Shown here in pieces: positions 32,405-40,409 of a stretch of 64,000 nt of DNA. Both the position numbers and the translations under genes were made by a program. Positions within the stretch are counted from its first letter, which is position 1. Each line of letters opens with the position of its first letter. The notes under the pieces are model-generated. The model was not told the origin of the DNA and did not search any database. It saw only the letters and a list, made by a program, of their open reading frames with translations. The stretch comes from Williamsia limnetica. Its GTDB lineage: Bacteria > Actinomycetota > Actinomycetes > Mycobacteriales > Mycobacteriaceae. Location of the stretch: the NCBI RefSeq assembly GCF_003217475.1, contig NZ_QJSP01000021.1:1-64000 (forward strand), in the 5' to 3' direction.

Positions 32405-32998
32405 ATGAGTGAGTCAGAATCGTCGGTGATCGACCAGGTGACGGCGCACCTGAAGAAGGCGTTCGGGGACACCGAGCCCCAGCGGGCGTCAGTGACCTTC
32501 CTGGGGCTGGAATCCATTGACGTGCTGCGGTTCACCGGCGGTACAGACGAGGTCGAGTACGTCTCGCTCGGCTGCAGTCGGCACCCCATGGGCGAACCGG
32601 ATCAGATCGTGGTCGATCCAGACGTCGGGCCCAGGGGAGAGATCGTCATCCGGATGTACGCGTCGGCGCCGTTGCCCGGGCTGCATCGTTCGGTCGCCAT
32701 GCTCGCGGCGGCCCCTGCCGTCGAGGGTCTGGTGTTGACCGCCGACGCGTTGATCGATCTCGGAGAACCACTATGGAAGGGGTCGAGGTGCAGCGCCGTG
32801 GTGCTGGAGACCGACCCGATACCACCGTGTCCGCTGTCGGGCGACCGTGAGGACGTCAATTTCTTCCGGGCGATCCCGGTGACCGCCAACGAGGCGGCGT
32901 GGATCCGGCTCAAAGGGGTCGATGCGCTACGCGCCGCCTGGGCCGAAGCCGGCATCGACGTCCGTGATCCGGCGCGAGCGGGCGCCACGATCGGGTAG
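32405..32998 (+). CDS. Suppressor-of-fused (SUFU) domain protein
   Basis: A 197-residue protein recognisable as a bacterial SUFU domain: VEYVSLGCSRHPM, RGEIVIRMYASAPLPGLHRSVAMLAAAP and FFRAIPVTANEAAWIRLKG are family features. In bacteria such proteins are often immunity proteins of polymorphic toxins or stand alone. No toxin-like neighbour is seen here. ATG 32405 has no strong Shine-Dalgarno sequence. It ends 10 bp from the convergent corA gene. The function is unknown. Confidence 0.82.
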   Translation: MSESESSVIDQVTAHLKKAFGDTEPQRASVTFLGLESIDVLRFTGGTDEVEYVSLGCSRHPMGEPDQIVVDPDVGPRGEIVIRMYASAPLPGLHRSVAMLAAAPAVEGLVLTADALIDLGEPLWKGSRCSAVVLETDPIPPCPLSGDREDVNFFRAIPVTANEAAWIRLKGVDALRAAWAEAGIDVRDPARAGATIG

Positions 32999-33008
32999 AG
33001 GCGAGGCC

Positions 33009-34079
33009 TCAGAGCCAGTTGTTCCTCCGGAAGGTCCGCCACAAGAAGACACAGGACGTGATCAGGACGAGCAGCACCGCGTAGTAGCCGTATCTCCAGT
33101 GCAGTTCCGGCATGTTGTCGAAGTTCATCCCATAGACCCCGGCGACCATGGTCGGCACGGACGCAATCGCGACCCAGGCAGAGATCTTGCGCATGTCGGT
33201 GTTCTGCTGGATACCGACCTTGGCCAGCGCAGCATCGATCAATGACGTCAGTACCTCGTCGTAGGTGGCGATGCGTTCGTTGACACTGCTGTGGTGGTCC
33301 TGGACGTCGCGAAAATACCGGCGCACCTCTTTCGGGACCAGTTTGTTGTCGGAGGAGGTCATCCTGCGCAGCGCCAGATCGAGTGGATCGACTGCGCGCC
33401 GCAGTTCCATCACCTCGCGCTTGAGCAGGTACACCGGTTCGATCTCGATGCGCCGGCCCGGTGAGAAGATGTTCTCCTCCACTGCATCGACGTCGTGCTC
33501 GATGCTGGAGGTCACCTCCACATAGGTGTCGACGACATGGTCGGCGACGGCATGCATCACCGAGCTTGGTCCCAGAGCGAGTTGCTCGGGGCGCGCCTCC
33601 AGTTGCTTCCGGACACCTGCGAGCCCGGTGTGGTCGCCGTGGCGGACCGTGATGACGAAATCTGGTCCGCACATCACCATGATCTCGCCGGTCTCGACGA
33701 CCTCGTTGGCCACCTGAAGCGTCTCGTGCTCAAGATATTTCACAGTCTTGAGCACCAGGAACAGGGTGTCGTCGTACTGTTCGAGCTTAGGGCGCTGATG
33801 GGCTTGGACCGCATCCTCCACGACGAGTTCATGAAGTCCGAAAGCCTCTGCCACACCTTCCATCTGGCGGTTGTCCGGCGAGAGCAGGCCCACCCACACA
33901 TAGCCGGTGCCCGAGGACCGGACCTCGGAGAGCGCATGGGAGAAAGTTCGCAAACCGGGCAGTCGTCTGCCCTCGACGTAGACAGCGCAGTCGACGACGG
34001 CCCGCGATGCCGGAACAGGCACTTGGGCAGTCGGTTTGGGGCTCGCCGAGCTGCTGCGTAGATGTGGCCGCGAGGGCAT
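33009..34079 (-). CDS. corA: Magnesium/cobalt transporter CorA
   Basis: A 356-residue CorA-family channel. A large cytoplasmic domain is followed by two C-terminal TM helices. The gating motif YGMN lies in VAGVYGMNFDNMPELHW, and the extracellular loop residues MPEL follow it. The basic tail RTFRRNNWL is typical. It imports Mg2+ down its gradient. ATG 34079 has AGGAGG 5 nt upstream, better than an ATG at 34124. It corresponds to Rv1239c, next to the sug operon region. Confidence 0.94.
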   Translation of the reverse strand: MPSRPHLRSSSASPKPTAQVPVPASRAVVDCAVYVEGRRLPGLRTFSHALSEVRSSGTGYVWVGLLSPDNRQMEGVAEAFGLHELVVEDAVQAHQRPKLEQYDDTLFLVLKTVKYLEHETLQVANEVVETGEIMVMCGPDFVITVRHGDHTGLAGVRKQLEARPEQLALGPSSVMHAVADHVVDTYVEVTSSIEHDVDAVEENIFSPGRRIEIEPVYLLKREVMELRRAVDPLDLALRRMTSSDNKLVPKEVRRYFRDVQDHHSSVNERIATYDEVLTSLIDAALAKVGIQQNTDMRKISAWVAIASVPTMVAGVYGMNFDNMPELHWRYGYYAVLLVLITSCVFLWRTFRRNNWL

Positions 34080-34213
34080 GGCAGCCTCCTGGTGCGAGTA
34101 CGGTCGGCGGGGTGCTCGATCCACAGGGGATGCTACGCCCGGATCAATGGCCGTACCGCGAACGGGCGGTCCAGATGCCGATCAGCAGTCGCCGAGGATG
34201 AAAGACTGACTCC

Positions 34214-34835
34214 ATGGGGTTCGACACCACGCTCTATCTCACGATGCTGATCACGCTGGCGGTGATCATGGACCCACCCGGTCAGGTGCCGCTGTTCGGC
34301 GTCCCTGGTCGGTCACCGGCCGGTTGCTGTCCGTAACCGGGCCGCCTGGCAGGCGCCGGCGGTGAGTTTCCTGGTCATCACGGTGTTCGCGATCGCAGGC
34401 AACGCCATCCTGAACTATCTGCACATCGGGATCCCTGCCTTGCAGGGTGCCGGCGGACTGCTGCTCCTGCTGGTTGCACTGCAGTTGTTGACCGGGCTCG
34501 GCAACGCCGGTAATCCGCAGTCGGTCTCCGACGACGTCAATGTCGCCCTGGTGCCGCTCGGGACGCCGTTGCTCGCAGGGCCGGGTGCGATCGCCGCCGT
34601 CATCGTCAACGTGGGCCAGGCAGACGGAGCGACCAGCGCCTACCTGGCGATCGGCGCCGCGATCGTGAGTATCCACATCGTCTTGGTGCTCGTCTTGCGG
34701 TTCTCGACCGTCCTGATCAAGATCCTCGGGATCGGGGGGATCACCCTGATGGCGAAGATCGCCGGTCTACTGCTCGCAGCGATCGCGGTGCAGCTGATCG
34801 CGGATTCGATCAAGGGGTTCATCGCCGCAGGTTGA
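34214..34835 (+). pseudogene. marC: MarC-family membrane protein, frameshifted
   Basis: The first part, from ATG 34214, reads MGFDTTLYLTMLITLAVIMD then PPGQVPLF, the MarC start with its MDP-x-G motif. It runs into a stop near 34340. The rest of the family continues one frame later, to TAA-free end TGA at 34833-34835, with segments AAWQAPAVSFLVITVFAIAG and GTPLLAGPGAIAAVIVN. Removing one G at 34298-34299 (TTCGGCG to TTCGCG) restores a continuous reading frame of about 206 residues with a normal MarC sequence across the join. Six TM helices would result. Either the gene carries a one-base insertion or the sequence has an error. MarC function is unknown. Confidence 0.8.
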
Positions 34836-34836
34836 A

Positions 34837-34863
34837 GGGCGATCGGGCGGCCCGCAATCGCCC
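34837..34863. terminator. Hairpin after marC
   Basis: GGGCGAT (34837-34843) pairs with ATCGCCC (34857-34863), and CGGGC pairs with GCCCG inside, giving about 12 bp of stem with a very short loop. It starts 2 nt after the marC stop. There is no U-tract, as is usual in high-GC actinobacteria. Confidence 0.65.
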
Positions 34864-34921
34864 CGGGTCGCGGTTTCCTCACGATCGGCAGGTAATGGCC
34901 TGAGAGCTTTTCGGGTTGAAG

Positions 34922-34935
34922 TAGCGTAATCGCCG
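34922..34935 (+). promoter_or_regulatory. Leaderless promoter of the malic enzyme gene
   Basis: TAGCGT at 34922-34927 lies 7 nt before GTG 34935. No ribosome-binding site precedes this GTG. Transcription is expected to begin at its first base. Confidence 0.45.
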
Positions 34936-36128
34936 TGACCGACGTGAGCGGCGTTCAAACGCCCGTACCCGAAGCAGATGCATCGACGATCACCCGTGAG
35001 GAGATCTTCGCCGGACATGAGGGTGGGAAGCTGTCGGTGGGTATCACCGCCCCACTCGACACCAAACGCGCTCTCTCGATCGCGTACACCCCGGGTGTCG
35101 CAGAGGTATCGCGGGCAATCGCCGAACAACCCGAGTTGGCGCGCCGCTACACCTGGACGAGCCGCCTCGTCGTGGTCGTCAGCGATGGCAGCGCGGTGCT
35201 CGGACTCGGTGACATCGGGCCGAGTGCCTCGCTCCCGGTGATGGAGGGTAAGTCGGCGCTGTTCAAGAACTTCGCCGGGCTCGATTCCATCCCGTTGGTG
35301 CTCAGCACCAACGATCCCGACGAGATCGTCGAAACCCTTGTACGACTGCGACATTCCTTCGGTGCGGTAAACCTCGAGGACATCTCGGCGCCGCGGTGTT
35401 TCGAGATCGAGAAGCGGGTCATCGAGGCACTCGATTGCCCGGTGATGCACGACGATCAGCATGGCACCGCGATCGTGGTGCTGGCGGCGCTCAAGGCGGC
35501 GACCAAGCTCCAGCAGCGTCAGCGCAGCTCCCTCAAGGTCGTGATCTCCGGGTGCGGCGCTGCCGGCGTGGCCTGCGCGAACATCCTGCTGGCCGATGGC
35601 ATCACCGATGTCACCGTCATCGACAGCAAGGGCATCGTCCATTCCGGGCGAGAGAACCTCAACAGTGTGAAGGTGGATGTGGCGGGTCGTACCAATCCCG
35701 ACGGCCGCACGGGAACGCTGTCCGACGCGCTCGTGGGAGCCGACGTGTTCGTCGGCGTCAGCGCGGGCAAGGTCCCGGAAGAGGCGTTGGCGACGATGAA
35801 CTCCGACTCCATCATCTTTGCGCTGTCCAATCCGGATCCCGAAGTGCACCCCGATGTCGCCGCGAAATACGCGGCGATCGTCGCAACGGGCCGCAGCGAC
35901 TTCCCGAACCAGATCAACAACGTCCTGGCATTCCCCGGGGTGTTCCGGGGGGCGCTGGACGCAGGAGCCCGTCGGATCACCGAAGAGATGAAGCTCGCGG
36001 CCGCAGACGCAATCGTCGAGGTCCTCGGGGACGATCTGGCCGCCGACATGATCGTGCCCAGCCCGCTGGACCCCCGAGTCGCGCCGGCAGTCGCCGCCGC
36101 GGTGGCACGGGTGGCCGGCCAGGGGTGA
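34935..36128 (+). CDS. NAD(P)-dependent malic enzyme
   Basis: A 397-residue short-form bacterial malic enzyme. N-terminal features are IAYTPGVAEVSRAI and VSDGSAVLGLGDIGP. The metal site is NLEDISAPRCFEIE, the lysine region VMEGKSALFK, and the Rossmann motif is VVISGCGAAGVACANIL. It decarboxylates malate to pyruvate and CO2, producing NAD(P)H. The single-domain length excludes the phosphotransacetylase-fused MaeB type. In M. tuberculosis the equivalent position after corA holds malate dehydrogenase (Rv1240), so this is a local difference. Its stop overlaps the next gene by 4 bp (GTGA). Confidence 0.92.
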   Translation: MTDVSGVQTPVPEADASTITREEIFAGHEGGKLSVGITAPLDTKRALSIAYTPGVAEVSRAIAEQPELARRYTWTSRLVVVVSDGSAVLGLGDIGPSASLPVMEGKSALFKNFAGLDSIPLVLSTNDPDEIVETLVRLRHSFGAVNLEDISAPRCFEIEKRVIEALDCPVMHDDQHGTAIVVLAALKAATKLQQRQRSSLKVVISGCGAAGVACANILLADGITDVTVIDSKGIVHSGRENLNSVKVDVAGRTNPDGRTGTLSDALVGADVFVGVSAGKVPEEALATMNSDSIIFALSNPDPEVHPDVAAKYAAIVATGRSDFPNQINNVLAFPGVFRGALDAGARRITEEMKLAAADAIVEVLGDDLAADMIVPSPLDPRVAPAVAAAVARVAGQG

Positions 36129-37030
36129 TCGCGGTACCGAACAAACCGATATCCGTTTCGGGGCGGGCGTCCAGAAGCGGGCGCAGTGTTCTTGCGGCGC
36201 TCGCTGTGGGCTGCCTGCTGCTCGTGGGGTGTGGTGATCCGGGCCCGACGCCCCAGGCGTTGGTGACCGGTTCCACCGCCGACACACCGAGCCGGGTGGC
36301 TGCCGCCATCTACGCCGGCGCGCTCCGCGGGGCGGGAGCTGACGTGTCGGACGAACACCCGGTGGGTACCGATGCGGAGCTGCTCGGCAAACTCGACGAC
36401 CGCTCACTCGACCTGATGCCCGCGTGGTCTGGTGAACTACTCGGGCAACTCGACCCGGGTGCGACCGCGCGATCGGCCGATGATGTCTATGGCCAGCTCA
36501 ATCAGGCTTTGCCGCAGGGTGTCTCGGCCGGCGATGTGACCAGCGTGGCCGACAAGGAGCTGGTGTTCGTCGCGCAGTCGCTCGCGACCTCGGTCGGTGT
36601 CGACGAGCTCGCCGAGTGCGCACGGTTGCCCGTAGGTCTGCCACTGGTGACCATCGACGAACCAGACCCCGACATCGCGGCTGCGTTGAGTGCGGCCGGC
36701 TGCGAGTTCGGGCCGCTGCAGAAGCTCGATATCCAGACGGCGGTCGCCGAGGTCGCGGCCGGTAGGGCCGTAGGCCTCTTCGCCCCTCTCGGGGTGGTTG
36801 CGGACGATTCGGGATTGCAGGGTCTGGCCGATACCGGCGACGTACTGCGCGCCGAGGACCTGGTGCCGGTATTCCGGACCGCGGCCCTGAGCCGGGGTCT
36901 GTTCCAGGCGATGAACAAGGTAGCCGGAGAGCTGACCACCGCCGACCTTTCCACGATGTCTCGTGAGGTCGACGGTGGTGCAGACATCTCTACGGTCGCA
37001 CAGCGTTGGCTAGGTGAGCACAGCCTCTGA
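36125..37030 (+). CDS. Glycine betaine/osmoprotectant-type ABC substrate-binding lipoprotein
   Basis: A 301-residue lipoprotein. The lipobox is LLVGC with Cys36 after a basic region and hydrophobic core. The mature protein resembles the OpuAC/ProX type II binding fold: SRVAAAIYAGALRGAGADVS, DLMPAWSGELLGQL and MSREVDGGADISTVAQRWL. ProX-type proteins bind quaternary amines. No permease or ATPase gene is next to it, so partners must be elsewhere. It is translationally coupled to the malic enzyme gene. It overlaps the convergent esterase gene by 21 bp. Confidence 0.8.
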   Translation: MIAVPNKPISVSGRASRSGRSVLAALAVGCLLLVGCGDPGPTPQALVTGSTADTPSRVAAAIYAGALRGAGADVSDEHPVGTDAELLGKLDDRSLDLMPAWSGELLGQLDPGATARSADDVYGQLNQALPQGVSAGDVTSVADKELVFVAQSLATSVGVDELAECARLPVGLPLVTIDEPDPDIAAALSAAGCEFGPLQKLDIQTAVAEVAAGRAVGLFAPLGVVADDSGLQGLADTGDVLRAEDLVPVFRTAALSRGLFQAMNKVAGELTTADLSTMSREVDGGADISTVAQRWLGEHSL

Positions 37031-37945
37031 GGTGCGGAGGTGAGCGCTCAGGAAGTCACCCAGTTCCTCGACGGCGGCGTTCGCAGCGGGCATGAGTGGC
37101 GCGGCCACATGCCCCACGTGCCACAGTCGACCGAGATCGCTCAGCGTCGTCTCGACACCGGCGGCCCGCAGCTTACCCGCGAACTCGGTGACCTGGTCGA
37201 AGAGCATTTCCGGCTGTCCGATCTGCACCAGCGTCGGCGGTAGTCCGGCGAGGTTTCCCCGACCCGGGGCGTACCGCGGATCGTCGGGATCGCCGTCACC
37301 GAGGTACATGTCGGCAGCCTGACTGGACCACGCGCCGTTGACGACGATGTCCGTCGCCCCGTTCCCGGTGTCATCCTTCGACTGTCTGACAGCCGGGTCG
37401 ACCCAGGGGGAGATCAGCCCCAACGCAGCCGGCGTGATCTGGTGCTCATCGATCAGGATCCTGGCGGTGGCGATGGACAGCCCTCCGCCGGCAGAATCAC
37501 CCGCGATGGCGATCGATTCCGGCGCGTAGCCGCGGCTCATCAGATCTCGGAAGGCGGCGACGGCATCGTTCACCGCTGCGGGACACGGGTTCTCCGGTGC
37601 CAACCGGTAGTCGAGAACGTAGACCTCAGCTTCGGCGGCCCGGGCGAGGCTGGTGGTGAGCCCGCGATGGGACTTCGCCGAACCAACCGTGTACCCACCA
37701 CCGTGCAGATACAGGATCGCGCGGCCGTGGTGAGTCGGGCCCACCGTGATCCGTTCCGTCGCCCTGCCCGCCAGCGTGATCTGACGGATCACCTGGTCAG
37801 GGATCGGCGGAATGGCGAACGCGCTCGCGTCGAGTAGCTTTCGCTGGATCGAGGGGGACAACCGGGCATTGAGCGACAACCGGAACACCGGCTTGAACAG
37901 CACCTCGCTCACCGGGATCGACAGTGCCAGGCGGGGTGCCTTCAC
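37010..37945 (-). CDS. Alpha/beta hydrolase, HSL-type esterase
   Basis: A 311-residue family IV (hormone-sensitive-lipase-like) esterase. The oxyanion-hole motif is LYLHGGGYTVGS, the nucleophile elbow IAGDSAGGGLS, and the acid and histidine lie in EMLFDQVTEF and LWHVGHV. DYRLAPENPCPAAVND is a family signature. It hydrolyses acyl esters, and its operon with a Baeyer-Villiger monooxygenase and an SDR suggests it cleaves the ester product of that oxygenase. ATG 37945 overlaps the SDR stop by 4 bp. The mycobacterial analogue LipR has a similar genetic setting. Confidence 0.9.
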   Translation of the reverse strand: MKAPRLALSIPVSEVLFKPVFRLSLNARLSPSIQRKLLDASAFAIPPIPDQVIRQITLAGRATERITVGPTHHGRAILYLHGGGYTVGSAKSHRGLTTSLARAAEAEVYVLDYRLAPENPCPAAVNDAVAAFRDLMSRGYAPESIAIAGDSAGGGLSIATARILIDEHQITPAALGLISPWVDPAVRQSKDDTGNGATDIVVNGAWSSQAADMYLGDGDPDDPRYAPGRGNLAGLPPTLVQIGQPEMLFDQVTEFAGKLRAAGVETTLSDLGRLWHVGHVAAPLMPAANAAVEELGDFLSAHLRTSEAVLT

Positions 37946-38802
37946 AGGAGCTCGGACGGATGCTGGATGACGGTCTCCGGCTTCGGGGCCAGACGCCCGG
38001 CGAATTTGGCGATGACCACCTCGTACATCGATCCGCCTGCGCGAACCAGCAGATCGATGACTTTTGCATCGGCACCGACCAGCACACGGGGGCGATTCTT
38101 CTCGATGGCGGAGATGATGATCTCCGCGGCGCGCGCCGACGTCGTACGCGCCAGCTTCTTGTCGAAGAGTTCTGCGGTGGTTCGCTGATCGTGGCCGTCG
38201 GAGACGGTCGCGTTGCGGGCGATCGCGGTCTTGATGCCCCCGGGGTGCACACAGGTCACCTGAACGGGGTGCCCGGCGATCTTCATTTCCTGGTACAGCG
38301 ACTCGGTGAAGCCACGTACGGCGAACTTTGCTGCGTTGTAAGCGCTCTGGCCGGGCATGGCCAGGATCCCGAACAGCGACGAGGTGTTCACGACATGGCC
38401 GTCGCCGGAGGCGATGAGGTAGGGCAGGAAGGCTTTGGTGCCGTTGACCACGCCCCAGTAGTCGATGTCCATCACGCGCTCGTATTGCTTGAACTCCGTG
38501 ATCTCGACCTCGCCGTGGTGGGCGATGCCTGCGTTGTTGATCACCAGGTTGACCTTGCCGAAGTGCTCGGCGACGGTGTCCGCGTATTCGAGCACGGCCT
38601 CGCGTTCGGCGACATTGAGCAGCTGGGAATGAACCTGCGCTCCCTTGGATTTGAGGAGTCGCTCCGTTTCTTCCAGGCCTGCGGGATTCACATCGCTGAT
38701 CGCGACGAGAGCGCCCTTACCCGCGAGTTGGAGCGCGAGGTCGCGTCCCATGCCGGATCCGGCGCCGGTCACCACTGCAACCTTGCCCTTGAAGTTTTTC
38801 AT
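37942..38802 (-). CDS. Short-chain dehydrogenase/reductase
   Basis: A 286-residue classical SDR. The cofactor motif is VVTGAGSGMGRDLA and the active site is NTSSLFGILAMPGQSAYNAAKFAVRG, with Ser, Tyr and Lys in YNAAK. Asp in AISDVNPAG after the second strand favours NAD(H). It probably oxidises a secondary alcohol to the ketone consumed by the monooxygenase, or handles the alcohol released by the esterase. Both ends overlap neighbours by 4 bp. Confidence 0.9.
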   Translation of the reverse strand: MKNFKGKVAVVTGAGSGMGRDLALQLAGKGALVAISDVNPAGLEETERLLKSKGAQVHSQLLNVAEREAVLEYADTVAEHFGKVNLVINNAGIAHHGEVEITEFKQYERVMDIDYWGVVNGTKAFLPYLIASGDGHVVNTSSLFGILAMPGQSAYNAAKFAVRGFTESLYQEMKIAGHPVQVTCVHPGGIKTAIARNATVSDGHDQRTTAELFDKKLARTTSARAAEIIISAIEKNRPRVLVGADAKVIDLLVRAGGSMYEVVIAKFAGRLAPKPETVIQHPSELL

Positions 38803-40316
38803 GAGGTCACCGATTCTTTCGCTGCGGGGATCGTGCCGGAATTGGAGTTCAGAGACCGCGCGCTGGATGTGTCATAGGCGGCAAGATCGAACTTACGGGT
38901 GATGCGTCGGTAGTTGAAGGTGAATCCGGGCCACAGGGTGGTGATGTTGCCGAAGGCGTCCTTGTACCAGCTGGCGCAGCCGCCGGTCTCCCAAACGCTG
39001 GACTTCAGGTTCTCCTGGATTCCGACGTTGTACTCGCGCTGCACGTCGGGGCGGACCTCGACGCGGGCGATGTCGTACTGGCGCTGCAGCTTGAAGTAAT
39101 CGACGAGGTAGTTCAGCTGGGACTCGATCATGTACACCATCGAGGTGTGGCCCAGGCCGGTCGACGGGCCGACCATCAGGAACATGTTGGGGAACCCGTT
39201 GACAGTGGTGCCCTTGTAGGCCTGCATACCGGTGCTCTCCCAGACCTGGGCGAGGCTACGGCCGTCCTTGCCGATGATGTGCTCGAACACGGGGGAGTCG
39301 GTGACGTGGAAACCGGTCGCCACCACGATCGCATCGACTTCGCGGGCCACGCCGTCTGCGGTGACGATCCCGGTCGCCGTGACCTCCTTGATGGGGTCGG
39401 TCACCAGCTCCACATTGTCCTGGTCGAGCGCGGGGTAATACGTGTTCGACAGCAGGATCCGCTTGCAACCGACCTTCCAGTTCGGCGTCACCGCGGCACG
39501 AAGTTTCTTGTCCGATATACCTTTTGCGATGTTCTGCTTGCCTGCGATCTTTCCTGCGGCGAGCATGTTGGGCGCATGGGTCAGCCCGAAAGAGACGAGT
39601 TCATGTGCGGCGTAGATGGTCGCGCGGGTCGCTCGCTGGTATCCGGGGATGTTCTTGAACGCCCAGTTCTCGGCGGAAGAGTACGGGCGGTCGGCCCGCG
39701 GCAGGATCCACGGCGCGGTGCGCTGGTACACGTCGAGGCGGCCCACCTTCTTCGCGAGCTCGGGGATGATCTGCACGGCGGAGGCGCCGGTGCCGATCAC
39801 TGCAACCCGCTTGCCTTTCAGGTCGTAGTCGGAGTTCCAGCGGGCGGAGTGGAAGATCTCGCCGGTGAATCCTTCGATGCCCTTGACGTCGGGCAGCTTC
39901 GGTTCACAGAGAGGTCCGACGCCGGCGATCATGAAGTCTGCGCGGAACTGACCGTTGGAGGTGTCGATGACCCACTGCCCGGATTTCTCGTCCCAGGCGG
40001 TGTTGGTGACCTCGGTGTTCCACTTCGTCTTCGAACCCAGGTCGTACTTGTCGGCGACATGGTTGATGTAGCGATGGATCTCGGGTTGCTGTGAGAACGA
40101 GCGGCTCCAGGACGGGTTCAATGCGAACGAATAGGAGTACAGGTGCGAGGGGACGTCGCAGGCGGCGCCGGGGTAGGTGTTGTCGCGCCAGGTCCCGCCG
40201 AAGTCGCTGCCGCGATCGAGGATCACGAAGTCGTCGAAGCCGTTTTGCTGCAGCTTGATGGCTGCGCCCAGTCCGGAGAAGCCCGCGCCGATGATGGCGA
40301 TCTTTACAACGTTCAT
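38799..40316 (-). CDS. Flavin-containing Baeyer-Villiger-type monooxygenase
   Basis: A 505-residue FAD/NADPH monooxygenase. The FAD motif is IIGAGFSGLGAAI, the NADPH motif VIGTGASAVQIIPELA, and the fingerprint F-x-G-x3-H-x3-W occurs as FTGEIFHSARW. It would insert oxygen next to a carbonyl, turning a ketone into an ester or lactone. It resembles MymA/EthA-type enzymes of mycobacteria. ATG 40316 lies 7 nt after TATGTT, so it is probably leaderless; a longer open frame upstream has no signals. It is the first gene of the BVMO-SDR-esterase operon. Confidence 0.91.
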   Translation of the reverse strand: MNVVKIAIIGAGFSGLGAAIKLQQNGFDDFVILDRGSDFGGTWRDNTYPGAACDVPSHLYSYSFALNPSWSRSFSQQPEIHRYINHVADKYDLGSKTKWNTEVTNTAWDEKSGQWVIDTSNGQFRADFMIAGVGPLCEPKLPDVKGIEGFTGEIFHSARWNSDYDLKGKRVAVIGTGASAVQIIPELAKKVGRLDVYQRTAPWILPRADRPYSSAENWAFKNIPGYQRATRATIYAAHELVSFGLTHAPNMLAAGKIAGKQNIAKGISDKKLRAAVTPNWKVGCKRILLSNTYYPALDQDNVELVTDPIKEVTATGIVTADGVAREVDAIVVATGFHVTDSPVFEHIIGKDGRSLAQVWESTGMQAYKGTTVNGFPNMFLMVGPSTGLGHTSMVYMIESQLNYLVDYFKLQRQYDIARVEVRPDVQREYNVGIQENLKSSVWETGGCASWYKDAFGNITTLWPGFTFNYRRITRKFDLAAYDTSSARSLNSNSGTIPAAKESVTS

Positions 40317-40334
40317 GGGTAAGAACATACCGCT

Positions 40335-40353
40335 TATTGACGTGCTGTCAATA
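40335..40353. promoter_or_regulatory. TetR operator 1 of the BVMO operon
   Basis: TATTGAC (40335-40341) and GTCAATA (40347-40353) are perfect inverted repeats with a 5-bp centre. It lies just upstream of the minus-strand -10 hexamer (40324-40329) of the monooxygenase gene, where binding would block transcription. Confidence 0.75.
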
Positions 40354-40378
40354 GCGAATCGCGAGTGCTGCACTCGCT

Positions 40379-40397
40379 TATTGACAACGAGTCAGTA
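40379..40397. promoter_or_regulatory. TetR operator 2 of the BVMO operon
   Basis: TATTGAC (40379-40385) and GTCAGTA (40391-40397) repeat the architecture of operator 1 with the same 5-bp centre and one mismatch. It touches the regulator's own -10 hexamer TATGAT (40396-40401), which suggests autoregulation. Centres of the two sites are 44 bp apart. Confidence 0.7.
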
Positions 40398-40409
40398 TGA
40401 TCGGACCCT

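Noticed and set aside
35396-36124. Extension of the betaine-binding lipoprotein upstream through the malic enzyme gene
   Set aside because: It is the shifted frame of malic enzyme. The lipoprotein signal begins after GTG 36125, which overlaps the malic enzyme stop.
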